DNA of 64,000 nt from NCBI RefSeq assembly GCF_019457615.1, contig NZ_CP080414.1, positions 2,602,501-2,666,500 of the forward strand. The letters run 5' to 3'. The stretch is from Shewanella zhangzhouensis (GTDB lineage: Bacteria > Pseudomonadota > Gammaproteobacteria > Enterobacterales > Shewanellaceae). This document shows, piece after piece, positions 18,533-27,786 of this stretch (position 1 is the stretch's first letter; each line of letters begins with the position of its first letter). The notes beneath the pieces were generated by a model. It saw nothing but the letters and a program-made list of their open reading frames with translations. It was not told where the DNA came from and made no database searches. A program made the position numbers and the translations under genes.

Positions 18533-18557
18533 AAAAAGCCGGCTAAGCCGGCTTTTT
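18533..18557 (-). terminator. Terminator of the nucleotidase gene
   Basis: AAAAAGCCGGC / GCCGGCTTTTT is a symmetrical stem with a T-run on each strand, 22 bases after the nucleotidase stop codon. Confidence 0.8.
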
Positions 18558-18578
18558 ATTCATGAAACTACCCGAGGA

Positions 18579-20294
18579 TTACTGGGCAGTGACTTCACAA
18601 CCCAGTGGGCTGTTGGAGTTTTCGTAAACGATTTCACCCATAGGGTTGTAATCGGCGGCCTTGATGCTGCCCTTCTGCTTGAAGAAGTCGTACAGCACGT
18701 CGGCATCTACATAACCAGTTTGCACTGGGGCCAGCACTGGGTAGCCATCACCGCCGGCGGCGTTGAAGCTTGGAACAGTAAAGGTGTAAGAGGCACCGGC
18801 ATCGTAACCTTTACCGTTTACATCACTGATGGCAACGGTTTTGGCAGTACAATCCACGGTCATTTTCACACCGGTGATTTGAGCGTATGCACCTGAACCA
18901 CGCTGCATAGAGGCAACGGCGCCCAGGTATTCAGTCAACTCGGCACCTGTCATGGTGCTTAGCGTCACCATGTTGCCAAATGGCTGCACTGTCAGTACGT
19001 CACGGTAAGAGATATCACCGGCCGCGATGGAGGCACGCACACCGCCTGAGTTCATTACACCCACATCGGCGTTCACTTTAACAGACTGAGCCATGGCAAG
19101 CAGACGGCCCAGGTTGGTTTGCTGACCACGCACCATGGTACGATCGCCTTCCAGTTTATCGTCTGTGTTGGCAATCACTTCATCCAGGGAAGCCTGTCCT
19201 TTATCCTGATAGTACTGCAGCAGTTCTTTCAGTTCGGCATCCGGGGTAATGGCATCACCTACCAGTACCTTGCTCTTATTGCCTGACTCATCTTCTACGG
19301 TTTTCTTCAGGTTAACCGGGATCAGCTTGTAGCCAGCCAGGTGCAATTCACCATTGAAATATTCAAAGTCAGCACGGCCAACATACTTGCCCCACTCGTG
19401 AGCCTGCATGATCCAGGTACCGTTTTGCTGATCAGGGGTACACTCATCACCGGGTTGGAAGTCGGCGTAGTTATTGGTGCCTGGCTCCATACACACTGGG
19501 TTTTGAGAGTGGCCACCAATCACCAGCTGCAGCTCGCCCTTGTTCAGGCTGCGGGCCATGGCCACATCGCCAGGGGCGTTGCTGCCGTTTTGTGCATCGG
19601 CATAGTGACCCATGTGAGTTACGGCGAAAATCACATCGGCCATATCGCCGTCTTTGATTTCCTTGATAACTTTGGCAACTTCTTCTTTTGGATCGGTAAA
19701 GGTCAGCTCGCTGATAAATTCAGGGTTACCAATCTTGGCAGTATCTTCGGTGGTCAGACCCACAACTGCGATACGCACACCGTTCACTTCAAACACCTTG
19801 TAAGCATCGAAGTAGCGGGTACCATCCGCCTTGTAGATGTTGGCAGACAGGAATGGGAAGTCAGCCAGCTGGCGCTGCATATCCAGAATATTCAGCGGGT
19901 TATCAAACTCGTGGTTACCCACAGCCATGGCATCGTAACCAATCTTGGTCATACCGATAAAATCAGGGACTGCGTCCTGCAAATCGGACTCGGGTACACC
20001 GGTATTAATGTCACCACCGGAAAGCAGCAGCACTTCGCCGCCATTGCCTTCCACTTCGCCGCGGATCTGGTCAATCAGGGCCTTACGGGCAGCCATGCCG
20101 TACTCACCGTCTTTGTTTTCCCAGAAACGACCGTGGTTGTCGTTGGTATGCAGCACAGTGAAGGTCTTACAGGCATCACCGGCTTCAGCACAGGTCGTTG
20201 GTACAACCGGCTCTTTCGGATCGGCATCCATACAGCCGGTGAGAGCAGCCAGTACCGCAGTGGCAAGCAATCCTTTCATCAGTTTATGTGACAT
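18579..20294 (-). CDS. ushA: UshA-like 5'-nucleotidase lipoprotein
   Basis: This 571-residue exported enzyme has a lipobox LTGC at residues 18-21 and an acidic +2/+3 region (CMDAD). The N-terminal metallophosphatase domain has HTNDNHGRF, LLSGGDINTG, VGNHEFD and VTHMGHYAD plus GGHSQNP as metal ligands. The C-terminal substrate domain (from about residue 370) has NSGGVRASIAAGDISYRDVL and FGNMVTLSTM. It removes phosphate from nucleotides and may cleave UDP-sugars or FAD; in Shewanella a UshA is known to convert exported FAD to FMN, but I infer that role here only by family. Start ATG 20294 follows GGGG. A terminator follows the gene. Confidence 0.88.
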   Translation of the reverse strand: MSHKLMKGLLATAVLAALTGCMDADPKEPVVPTTCAEAGDACKTFTVLHTNDNHGRFWENKDGEYGMAARKALIDQIRGEVEGNGGEVLLLSGGDINTGVPESDLQDAVPDFIGMTKIGYDAMAVGNHEFDNPLNILDMQRQLADFPFLSANIYKADGTRYFDAYKVFEVNGVRIAVVGLTTEDTAKIGNPEFISELTFTDPKEEVAKVIKEIKDGDMADVIFAVTHMGHYADAQNGSNAPGDVAMARSLNKGELQLVIGGHSQNPVCMEPGTNNYADFQPGDECTPDQQNGTWIMQAHEWGKYVGRADFEYFNGELHLAGYKLIPVNLKKTVEDESGNKSKVLVGDAITPDAELKELLQYYQDKGQASLDEVIANTDDKLEGDRTMVRGQQTNLGRLLAMAQSVKVNADVGVMNSGGVRASIAAGDISYRDVLTVQPFGNMVTLSTMTGAELTEYLGAVASMQRGSGAYAQITGVKMTVDCTAKTVAISDVNGKGYDAGASYTFTVPSFNAAGGDGYPVLAPVQTGYVDADVLYDFFKQKGSIKAADYNPMGEIVYENSNSPLGCEVTAQ

Positions 20295-20601
20295 ATTATC
20301 AACCCCATGATTTTATTTATTTTAACCATCATCAAATGCAGACCAGGCACTTCGGCCTTTAGTCGCGCAACATAATAGCAATTCTGACGGGGAATTGTGG
20401 CAGAAATATGAATTTTCGTGAGCTAAATGTAGGTTTTCACAGCATTTTCACCAAGCCTTTGTTCAGCTGAAAGAACAGGCAAAAACCCACCCCAAACATG
20501 AATGCCGTACGCTAACAAAAACACCACAAAAAACTTACACACAGACCATGAAGGACGCTTGTTATGGCACTATCGAATGAACACTGAGGACTGTTTCAAA
20601 T
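20295..20601 (-). other. Intergenic region with candidate ushA promoter
   Basis: This AT-rich stretch has no ORF. On the minus strand an extended -10, TGCTATTAT (20380-20372), with no good -35, lies about 78 bases before the nucleotidase start and is the likeliest promoter. Nothing else stands out. Confidence 0.4.
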
Positions 20602-20624
20602 AAAAAACGCACCCTGAGGTGCGC
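20602..20624 (-). terminator. Terminator of the carboxylesterase operon
   Basis: Reading leftwards, GCGCACC / GGTGCG with a 4-base loop is followed by TTTTTTA. Confidence 0.8.
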
Positions 20625-20653
20625 CTTCATATAAGTGTCACTCCAAATGCATA

Positions 20654-21334
20654 CTAATTAACCAGTCTTGCCAATAACCAGCGTCGGATCTCCATCAACT
20701 GTGCAGGTAATACGCTGTGGCCCATGTTGAAGCTTTGCCATTCAACCTCATAACCCGCATCAAGGAGTGCCTTTTGGGCCATTTGGCCTGCAAAGAGTGG
20801 CACCACCTCATCCTGCTCGCCATGGTGTTGCAAAATGGGGGTTGAAGCATTGGCAGGATGACAGTCCTGGGGCAAGGTATCGGCACCGGGCAGGTAGCAT
20901 GACAGTGCCATCACGCCGGCAAGGGGCTGATGAAACCTCAAACCACAGAAAAGACTCATTACCCCACCCTGACTGAATCCCGCCAACAGGATACGTTCGC
21001 TTGGGATCCCCGCTGCCATTTGCGCCTCAATCAGCGCCATTATCTTGCGTTCTGACTCAAGCACACCGGCCAGGTCGGCCCTGTCATGCAAATCCATGCT
21101 TTTGATGTCATACCAGGCGCGCATGATATAGCCACTGTTGATGGTCACAGGCTGTTCGGGAGCATGGGGGAATATAAAGCGGATCCCGGCATCCTTTGGC
21201 AGTGAAAGCGCAGGCACTATGGGGGCAAATCCCGCACCGGAATCCCCCAGGCCGTGGAGCCAAATTACCGCATAACGGGCAGGTACGGCGGGTTCTACTA
21301 CAATGGCATCCAAGGTCGTTTGTTCTGTGTTCAT
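20654..21334 (-). CDS. Alpha/beta hydrolase, carboxylesterase/phospholipase family
   Basis: This 226-residue cytosolic hydrolase of the APT1/EstB-like family is of usual length and has no signal peptide. Conserved features in order are VIWLHGLGDSGAGF, FPHAPEQPVTINSGYIMRAW, the nucleophile serine in LAGFSQGGVMS, the Asp in HHGEQDEVVP and the His in FNMGHSV. It should cleave short-chain esters or lysophospholipids or remove acyl groups; the physiological substrate is unknown. A 76-codon gene ends 3 bases upstream, so the two probably form an operon. A terminator follows. Confidence 0.9.
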   Translation of the reverse strand: MNTEQTTLDAIVVEPAVPARYAVIWLHGLGDSGAGFAPIVPALSLPKDAGIRFIFPHAPEQPVTINSGYIMRAWYDIKSMDLHDRADLAGVLESERKIMALIEAQMAAGIPSERILLAGFSQGGVMSLFCGLRFHQPLAGVMALSCYLPGADTLPQDCHPANASTPILQHHGEQDEVVPLFAGQMAQKALLDAGYEVEWQSFNMGHSVLPAQLMEIRRWLLARLVN

Positions 21335-21337
21335 CTG

Positions 21338-21568
21338 TTATCTCTTATCCTTTTCCAGTCCGTAAAAGGCGGCGATGGCCTCCAGCTGCTCATCATCGTC
21401 CAGCGATAATGACCAACTGACGGCACCGGCATCAGCAATCAATAGTTTGGCATCGGCCAATAAACGAATATCATCCACCAACGCCCTGAGTTGCACGCCG
21501 CCGTTAAGCCTGCACAGAAGCTCTGAATGGGCAAGGATGAGTTTACCCTCTGAATGGCTAATGACCAT
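21338..21568 (-). CDS. Small protein of unknown function
   Basis: This 76-residue protein is acidic at its C-terminus (SLDDDEQLEAIAAFYGLEKDKR). It has no signal peptide, membrane helix or known motif. It is probably real because it ends 3 bases before the esterase gene on the same strand and uses similar codons. Its 5' end runs up to the divergent kinase-like gene. I do not recognise it. Confidence 0.55.
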   Translation of the reverse strand: MVISHSEGKLILAHSELLCRLNGGVQLRALVDDIRLLADAKLLIADAGAVSWSLSLDDDEQLEAIAAFYGLEKDKR

Positions 21569-21628
21569 CTGGCCTCCGTGAGCCTGTCCGACAATCGTAA
21601 TTGCGCTAATAACCTTAAGGGGCCTGAA

Positions 21629-22603
21629 TTGTATCAGCTTTCTGACACCTTAACAGACTGGATAGAAGAGACAATTGGTGAACCCGTCCTGGCGGTGGAG
21701 ATCAATAATCAGGGTTGGACTAACCTGGTGTTTGAAATCAATGGTTGCTGGATGGCGAGGGTCCCCAAGCACCTCACAGATACCGAGGGACACACTCTCA
21801 CCAACCGCTATGCGCTGGAAAAACAACTGCTGGATACCTTAAGCCTCGCCATTGACCGTGACCGTGACTGTGAAACTGACCAGCCAAACTGCCTGACGGC
21901 AGCTATCCTCCCAAAAGTGCACTTAGCCCCCGGGCACATCGCGGCTTGTATGCTCTACCCCAAGCTGGCGGGAAGCCCTCTTGATTGGCAAAGCCCGGGA
22001 TTGAGGACAATGAGCACCAATACATGCACGTCACTGGCCGCCGCTATCGGCACCTTGCTTGCCAAACTTCATGCCACAGAATTGACACATCTGCAGTTGG
22101 TGGCATTTCCCTATGGCGATGAGGACTTTGTTGGAAGTGTGCTACCTGCGCTGCGCCCTTTGATGGGTGCGGATAGCTACAGAAACGCCCAAACCTACTT
22201 TATAAAAATGTCAGAGACAGTTGCCACACAAGCTGAAGTGTCATCAAGGCTTTGCCACGGTGATTTCGGCCCGGCCAATATCCTGCTCGGCCGCGATTAC
22301 CGGCTCAGTGGTGTGCTTGATTTTTCGGATGTGTGCCTGGGGGATGCTGCCATGGACTTTGCCCCGTTATGGCGTCGCAGTCCCAGTGAATTTATGCACG
22401 ACTTGCTTGCAACCTACCGAGAAGTCTCAGGGGAAGGCCATTGGCAATCGCTGCAGCCACAGACACTCACTGCCCGCATCCAGTTTCATGCCTTGAGAAA
22501 AGCGGCCTTCGTGGTTTGGTATGGCAAGCGGTTCGGTTTTGAAGATGGGATAACTGGCAGCCTCAATTATCTTAAGCAGCAGTTTGAATTCCAGAATACA
22601 TGA
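21629..22603 (+). CDS. Aminoglycoside/choline-kinase-like phosphotransferase
   Basis: This 324-residue cytosolic protein of the APH family carries the catalytic loop LCHGDFGPANILLG and the metal-binding LSGVLDFSDVCLGDAAMDFAPLW. The substrate is unknown; the family phosphorylates antibiotics, choline, homoserine and macrolides. I prefer TTG 21629, which has AAGGGG 6 bases upstream. An ATG at 21554 would overlap the divergent 76-codon gene by 15 bases and add 25 residues with no kinase similarity. The gene is single and converges on the TonB receptor gene. Nothing else here suggests antibiotic resistance. Confidence 0.8.
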   Translation: MYQLSDTLTDWIEETIGEPVLAVEINNQGWTNLVFEINGCWMARVPKHLTDTEGHTLTNRYALEKQLLDTLSLAIDRDRDCETDQPNCLTAAILPKVHLAPGHIAACMLYPKLAGSPLDWQSPGLRTMSTNTCTSLAAAIGTLLAKLHATELTHLQLVAFPYGDEDFVGSVLPALRPLMGADSYRNAQTYFIKMSETVATQAEVSSRLCHGDFGPANILLGRDYRLSGVLDFSDVCLGDAAMDFAPLWRRSPSEFMHDLLATYREVSGEGHWQSLQPQTLTARIQFHALRKAAFVVWYGKRFGFEDGITGSLNYLKQQFEFQNT

Positions 22604-22674
22604 CAGCGACACACCAGCAACACACTCGGTACAAAGCATAAGCGCAACACGACTACCACTTTTACCACTGCAAA

Positions 22675-22702
22675 TAAAAAAACCGCCTTGCGGCGGTTTT
22701 TT
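22675..22702. terminator. Bidirectional terminator
   Basis: AAAAAAACCGCC / GGCGGTTTTTT with a 4-base loop lies between the convergent phosphotransferase and TonB-receptor genes. Confidence 0.85.
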
Positions 22703-22718
22703 AGTTAAGTCCTAAACA

Positions 22719-25502
22719 TTAGAACTTGTAAGACACTTCTGCACGGTAGGTGGCACCTACACCAGCGCCTGGATAGGAGAAGCTGTTGTAGTATGGCCAG
22801 CTGTCGTGAGTCACGTCAGTTTCTGGGCGAGAGTTGAAAATATTCTCAGCACTCATAGACACAGACAGGTTGTCATTGAACTGATAGCCCATACCCAGGT
22901 TAACTGTGTAGTAAGGGTCCAGACGGTCCACTTTCAGCACATCACCGGTCTCAGGATCGTAGTTCTCACCAGGCTGTTCCCACAGAGGTACCTTGCCAGT
23001 GCGGTCGCCACGGATAGCCATATAGAAGTCTTGATAGCTGTAGCTCAGTACCAGAGAAGTCTTGGAACGTGGCTCATAGTTATTCATGTCATCACGAATA
23101 TCTTCCAGCATGCTTTCATCAGTTGCCTGATACTTGGTATGCAGGATGTGAGTCCAGTTCAACTGAGCACCAAAGTCACCGATTTCAGTAGACAGTTTAT
23201 AGTGGATAGAGGCATCCAAACCATCTTGCTGATACTGAGACTTGTTCACAGGTGTAGTGTCGATACTAATCAGAGCGCCTTCGTCAAGTGAGTCTGGACC
23301 GCCACGAGTAATCTTGGCTTGGTTGGCCATACACTCAGCACTGGAAGGATCTTTTCCGTTGCGGCTATAAGTACAATCGTACTCAAGATCCATGATGTCC
23401 TGTTCACTTTCATCATTGATGATGTCTTCCAGCTTGATGCTGTAGTAATCCAGGGTGAAACTCAGGTTCTCGATTGGCTCGGCAACGATACCGATACCCC
23501 AGTTGGTACCGCTTTCTTCTTCCAGGGTCTTGCTACCAGAACGGCTACCCTTGAAGCTGGTAGTGTTACAGTTAGACTCACTCGGTACGAATGATGGGTC
23601 GTTATCGTAGTCGTTTACACGGCAATCGATCCAGTCGTAGGTGCTTGAATAGTATCCGCTGTCACCGGCAAATACGTAGTGCATGTCTGGTGCACGGAAG
23701 CTCTGACCCCAGGTACCGCGAACCATCAGCTCATCCATTGGCTTATAGGTAACAGCAACAGATGGAGACAAACGGCCACCCACATCAGTGGTAGAGTCAT
23801 CATACTGGTCATAGCGGCCAGCCAGAGTCACATCCAAACCGTCCAGTACAGGTACCAGTACTTCCAGACCAACTGCATAACGGTCACGATCACCGCCACC
23901 TTCAGTACCGGTCAAGCCCTGCCAACCCATACCTTCGTTGTTCATGGTACGTTCGTCTTGGATCAGGTCATAACCCTGCTTGTTGTATTCAGCAACGGCA
24001 GCAAAACCTACGGCGCCGGCTGGCATGTCAAACAGGTCGCCACTGATTTCGGCAGCAAATGTACGTGAATAGGAATCAGCAGTGATAACCTGAGTACCCA
24101 TTACTGAGTCACGGATATCCTGGGTGATCACATCGTAAATACCCACTTTACCGGCACCATTGTACAGGCCGTATGGGTTGTCAACTTGACCGAGGAAGTA
24201 CTCAGTTACTGCTTCTTCTTTCAGCCAGTCACGACGGCTCTCGTAGTCCAGGCTGGAATCGGAGTAAAACACTTTCCAGTCGTAGTTGTCAGCGAGAACA
24301 CCTTTCAGCCCCAGAGTAACGTTGGTGTTTGATTCATCAAACTCAGTGGTACGCTGTCCCAGTTCGTTGAAACCGAAAATACGCTGATGCAGCACATAGT
24401 CACGGGTACCACCTGCAAAGTTACCGGAGCCGTCAGGGGTATTCAGCAGCAGATATTCGCTGAAGAAGTGGCGAGAGCCATACACGCCAGATTCCATCTG
24501 TGAGTACATGACGTCGGCGAAGCCACTGATGCTATCAGAGAAATCGTAGGTACCAGAGAAGTAAGCAGAAATGTTTTCACGCTTGTTCTTGATAGTGTTG
24601 TCACCTGTGGTATCTACCCCACAGTACTTACCGAAGTTAGCGCGCTCTGCATACACATAGCCTGAACCAGAATCGATACATTTCTGCTCGCCTGGATCAC
24701 GGTATTTACCTGCGAAGGCATCCAGTACGAGAATACCACGGGCCAGAGGACCGGCACCGGCTGGGTTGTCATCTACTGAGTCCATGAAGTCACGGTCGCG
24801 AGCGTAGATAGGGTCCTGCTTGGAGTATTCCAGTGCAGCGGTAACAGAGTAGTTTGAACCCACAGCGCCGGTAACCACTGAGAAACGGCTCTGATCGCCA
24901 CCACCGTCTTTGGTGGTACCCATCATGGCCGACACAGTGGTGGACTCAACACCTTTCTTCAGAATGATGTTAACAACACCAGCTACAGCGTCTGAACCGT
25001 AGATAGCCGAAGAACCCTGAGTTACCACTTCGATACGGTCGATAGCAGCAAAGGGAATACCGTTCAGGTTAACGAAGTTACTCTGACCGTTATACGGGGT
25101 TGGGTTATCTGCGATACGACGACCGTTCAGGAGCACCAGGGTATAACCAGGGCCGAAACCACGCAGGTCGATTACGTCTGCGTTAGGGGTAAAACCACCC
25201 TGAGCACCGAATTCGTTACCCTGCACAGTACCGGTATTTTGTGACAGACCCTGCAGCGCATCGAAGGCAGTGATAAAGCCCTGATCCTTCATGTCATCTG
25301 CGGTGATCACAGTAACAGGCGTTGCAATTTCCATATCAGTACGGCTAATACGGGAACCCGTTACTTCAATTCGTTCGACTTTCTCTTTCTCTGCTGAAGT
25401 AGTGTCAACTTCTTCTGCAGCGATAGCGCCTACGGACAGACCGAGAGTGGCTGAAAAAAGCCCCAAACGTACAGCCGTGGAAAGTTGTGTTGCCTTGAAC
25501 AT
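22719..25502 (-). CDS. TonB-dependent outer-membrane receptor
   Basis: This 927-residue protein has a signal peptide ending at about residue 28 (SVGAIAA). A plug domain follows (about 45-175: RIEVTGSRISRTDMEIATPV; DLRGFGPGYTLVLLNGRRI; SSAIYGSDAVAGVVNIILKKG) and then a 22-strand barrel ending in YRAEVSYKF with the required terminal Phe. There is no STN signalling domain. Two cysteine pairs lie in predicted extracellular loops. This receptor type is common in Shewanella and relatives that take up oligopeptides. No Fur box was seen upstream, which argues against siderophore uptake. The gene is divergent from a secreted prolyl-oligopeptidase-family enzyme, so peptide import is the likely job. Confidence 0.88.
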   Translation of the reverse strand: MFKATQLSTAVRLGLFSATLGLSVGAIAAEEVDTTSAEKEKVERIEVTGSRISRTDMEIATPVTVITADDMKDQGFITAFDALQGLSQNTGTVQGNEFGAQGGFTPNADVIDLRGFGPGYTLVLLNGRRIADNPTPYNGQSNFVNLNGIPFAAIDRIEVVTQGSSAIYGSDAVAGVVNIILKKGVESTTVSAMMGTTKDGGGDQSRFSVVTGAVGSNYSVTAALEYSKQDPIYARDRDFMDSVDDNPAGAGPLARGILVLDAFAGKYRDPGEQKCIDSGSGYVYAERANFGKYCGVDTTGDNTIKNKRENISAYFSGTYDFSDSISGFADVMYSQMESGVYGSRHFFSEYLLLNTPDGSGNFAGGTRDYVLHQRIFGFNELGQRTTEFDESNTNVTLGLKGVLADNYDWKVFYSDSSLDYESRRDWLKEEAVTEYFLGQVDNPYGLYNGAGKVGIYDVITQDIRDSVMGTQVITADSYSRTFAAEISGDLFDMPAGAVGFAAVAEYNKQGYDLIQDERTMNNEGMGWQGLTGTEGGGDRDRYAVGLEVLVPVLDGLDVTLAGRYDQYDDSTTDVGGRLSPSVAVTYKPMDELMVRGTWGQSFRAPDMHYVFAGDSGYYSSTYDWIDCRVNDYDNDPSFVPSESNCNTTSFKGSRSGSKTLEEESGTNWGIGIVAEPIENLSFTLDYYSIKLEDIINDESEQDIMDLEYDCTYSRNGKDPSSAECMANQAKITRGGPDSLDEGALISIDTTPVNKSQYQQDGLDASIHYKLSTEIGDFGAQLNWTHILHTKYQATDESMLEDIRDDMNNYEPRSKTSLVLSYSYQDFYMAIRGDRTGKVPLWEQPGENYDPETGDVLKVDRLDPYYTVNLGMGYQFNDNLSVSMSAENIFNSRPETDVTHDSWPYYNSFSYPGAGVGATYRAEVSYKF

Positions 25503-25634
25503 TAAGCCTCCTTGTCACAAAAGCTACCTAGCCTGATCATTCAAATCCCCGGACCAACTAGCGTGACTTATTTATAATTAACTTTATAGTTTTCTGTACG
25601 GTATAAACTGTTGAAAATTATTGTATTTCGCTTG

Positions 25635-25652
25635 CCAAATGTTACCATTTGG
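25635..25652. promoter_or_regulatory. Palindrome CCAAATG-N4-CATTTGG in the receptor/peptidase region
   Basis: Two perfect 7-base arms with a 4-base centre lie midway between the divergent TonB receptor and S9 peptidase genes. The symmetry and position fit an operator shared by both. The regulator is unknown. Confidence 0.45.
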
Positions 25653-25669
25653 TTGTTTCCGCGCTCTAA

Positions 25670-25689
25670 CGTTATCAATTGTTATAACG
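25670..25689. promoter_or_regulatory. Second inverted repeat CGTTAT-N8-ATAACG
   Basis: Six-base perfect arms flank CAATTGTT, 55 bases before the peptidase start codon. This could be a second operator or part of the promoter region. Confidence 0.35.
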
Positions 25690-25743
25690 ATTGTAAATAG
25701 CAAGAGATATTTTACAATTGTCTAACATAATGGAGTACCAAAA

Positions 25744-27735
25744 TTGACTAGTAAAAGGAAATTCACTAAATCAATCAGTTCATTAGCATTGATTAGCGCT
25801 GCTTTTGGCTGCTTGGCTGAACAGTCGAACCCGGCGATTTCGGTGGAAGGTTTTGCCAAACATGCCATGTTCTCCGCCATAAAAACCTCACCTAAAGGTG
25901 ATTACCTTGCCGCAACCTATCCTTATGAAGACCACAAACGCCTGGCCATCATAGATACGAAGACCAAGAAAATTACCTGCCAGTTTTTCTTCCGTTCTGA
26001 CGAGTCAGTGGCCTCTTTTTGGTGGGCGAACGATGAAAGGGTTGTGATGTCCATCTCCAAGCAATTGGGACAGTATTCGCAGCCTTTTGGTACCGGTGAA
26101 CTCTTTGCCGGTAACGCGGATTGCAGTAAGAGAGAACAGCTATTTGGCGCTCGAAATAATGATATGGGCGCGGCGCAGGTTGAGGACTTGTTGTTGACCG
26201 ACAGGGACAACATTCTGATTTCGTCTGCGCTGGAGAAACGCTCGTACTCCAACCTGTATAAGCTGAACATCTATACTGGTAAAAAAGTACTGGTAGAGCG
26301 TGCTACCCATGAAAATGCCAGCATTGTGCTTGATAACAACAAGCAATGGCGTGTATCTCAGTCATACAAGACGGAGCGTCAGGGTCTACTCAAGAGTGAA
26401 GCCTCAGGGGAGATGGTGACCTACTATCGCCAAACACCGGACTCTGAATGGAAAGAGATTTCCATCGTCGATATGAGTCGGGAAAGTGCACAGGGCACCA
26501 CTGCTATCGTTGGCTTCAATGCAACCAGTGACAAAATGTATCTGCTCAGCAACGTCGAGCAAAGCCAAAAGGGTCTGTATGAATATGACCTGGCTACTGG
26601 CACGCAAAAGCTGGTTTATAAAAACGATGTTGTGGATGCGCAGCCTTTCTTCAATCGGTACTTCGATGCCAACGGAAATCAAATCTCTGAAGTTGTGGGT
26701 GCACTTGTTCACGAAGGGAAACCCAAAGTCGTTTTCTTTGACGAAGATTCAGCGTTTGCAAAGGAGTTTCGTGCACTTGAAGCAAGCTTCCCTCAGGACG
26801 CCGTCTTTATTACGTCATCTACCGCTGACAACAACACCTGGATACTGACCACAGCATCCGATGTGAACCCAGGCGAGTTTTATTCATACGACCGTGTGAA
26901 TAAAAAGATTGCCTACGTCGCGTCATCCAAGCCATGGATAGACAAAGCCAAGATGTCGCACAAAGAGCCGGTGAGTTTCAAAGCGAGGGATGGCTTAACC
27001 ATACACGGCTATCTGACCGTACCGCGCGGCAAAGACGCTAAAGAACTGCCACTCATCGTACACCCTCACGGCGGTCCACATGGCCCTCGTGATTATTGGT
27101 TCTATGATGATGAAGTTCAGGTGTATGCCAGTGCAGGTTACGCTGTATTGCAGGTAGACTTCCGTGGCTCAGGCGGATACGGTCGCGAATTTGAAGATTC
27201 GGGCTTTGGCCAATGGGGCAAAGAAATGCAGGATGACTTGACTGACGCTACCCTGTGGGCAATTGACAAAGGTATCGCCAATAAAGACAAAATTTGTATT
27301 TCCGGTGCCAGTTACGGCGGCTATGCATCTTTGATGGCTGTGGTAAAAGAACCTGATCTCTATAAATGTGCCATCGGATATGTTGGTGTATACGATCTGC
27401 CCTTGATGTTCGAAAAGGGTAACGTTGCAGAACGTCTCGGTTGGGGTAAGAGGTATATGGAGCAAGCCTTCGGCGGCTCGGAAGAAGAGATGAAAAAAGC
27501 GTCTCCTGCTTACAACGCCGACAAAATCAAGGCCGGTGTATTCCTGGTGCACGGTGGCCGTGATGAACAGGCCCATTACGACAACGCTATTGTCATGAGA
27601 AAGGCATTGCAAAAGGTGGGTAAGGAACCTAAATGGTTGTGGAAAGAAACCGAAGCACACGGTTTCTACGATGAAGACAACCGCGAAGAGCTGTTCAATG
27701 ACATGTTATCTTTCCTCAAACAGTATTTGAACTGA
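25744..27735 (+). CDS. S9 family prolyl-oligopeptidase-like peptidase
   Basis: This 663-residue exported serine peptidase has a signal peptide ending around CLAEQ (residues 23-27), an N-terminal beta-propeller (about 30-400) and a C-terminal alpha/beta hydrolase domain. The triad is Ser in GASYGGYASLM, Asp in GGRDEQAHY and His in EAHGFYDEDN. Such enzymes cut short peptides, often after Pro or Ala. The start is TTG 25744 with GGAG 8 bases upstream; no in-frame ATG is placed as well. It is divergent from the TonB receptor, which suggests periplasmic trimming of imported peptides. A terminator follows. Confidence 0.9.
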   Translation: MTSKRKFTKSISSLALISAAFGCLAEQSNPAISVEGFAKHAMFSAIKTSPKGDYLAATYPYEDHKRLAIIDTKTKKITCQFFFRSDESVASFWWANDERVVMSISKQLGQYSQPFGTGELFAGNADCSKREQLFGARNNDMGAAQVEDLLLTDRDNILISSALEKRSYSNLYKLNIYTGKKVLVERATHENASIVLDNNKQWRVSQSYKTERQGLLKSEASGEMVTYYRQTPDSEWKEISIVDMSRESAQGTTAIVGFNATSDKMYLLSNVEQSQKGLYEYDLATGTQKLVYKNDVVDAQPFFNRYFDANGNQISEVVGALVHEGKPKVVFFDEDSAFAKEFRALEASFPQDAVFITSSTADNNTWILTTASDVNPGEFYSYDRVNKKIAYVASSKPWIDKAKMSHKEPVSFKARDGLTIHGYLTVPRGKDAKELPLIVHPHGGPHGPRDYWFYDDEVQVYASAGYAVLQVDFRGSGGYGREFEDSGFGQWGKEMQDDLTDATLWAIDKGIANKDKICISGASYGGYASLMAVVKEPDLYKCAIGYVGVYDLPLMFEKGNVAERLGWGKRYMEQAFGGSEEEMKKASPAYNADKIKAGVFLVHGGRDEQAHYDNAIVMRKALQKVGKEPKWLWKETEAHGFYDEDNREELFNDMLSFLKQYLN

Positions 27736-27745
27736 TAACAACAAT

Positions 27746-27777
27746 AAAAAAGGCCGACTTATCGTCGGCCTTTTTTA
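27746..27777. terminator. Bidirectional terminator
   Basis: AAAAAAGGCCGAC / GTCGGCCTTTTTT with a 5-base loop lies between the convergent peptidase and slyD genes. Confidence 0.87.
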
Positions 27778-27786
27778 TATGTAGCA

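Noticed and set aside
19341..20291. 316-codon open frame opposite the nucleotidase gene
   Set aside because: The reverse strand carries lipobox, metal ligands and nucleotidase motifs; the opposite frame has none.
25503..25743. Fur box before the TonB receptor
   Set aside because: No GATAATGATAATCATTATC-like sequence; the palindromes present are different.
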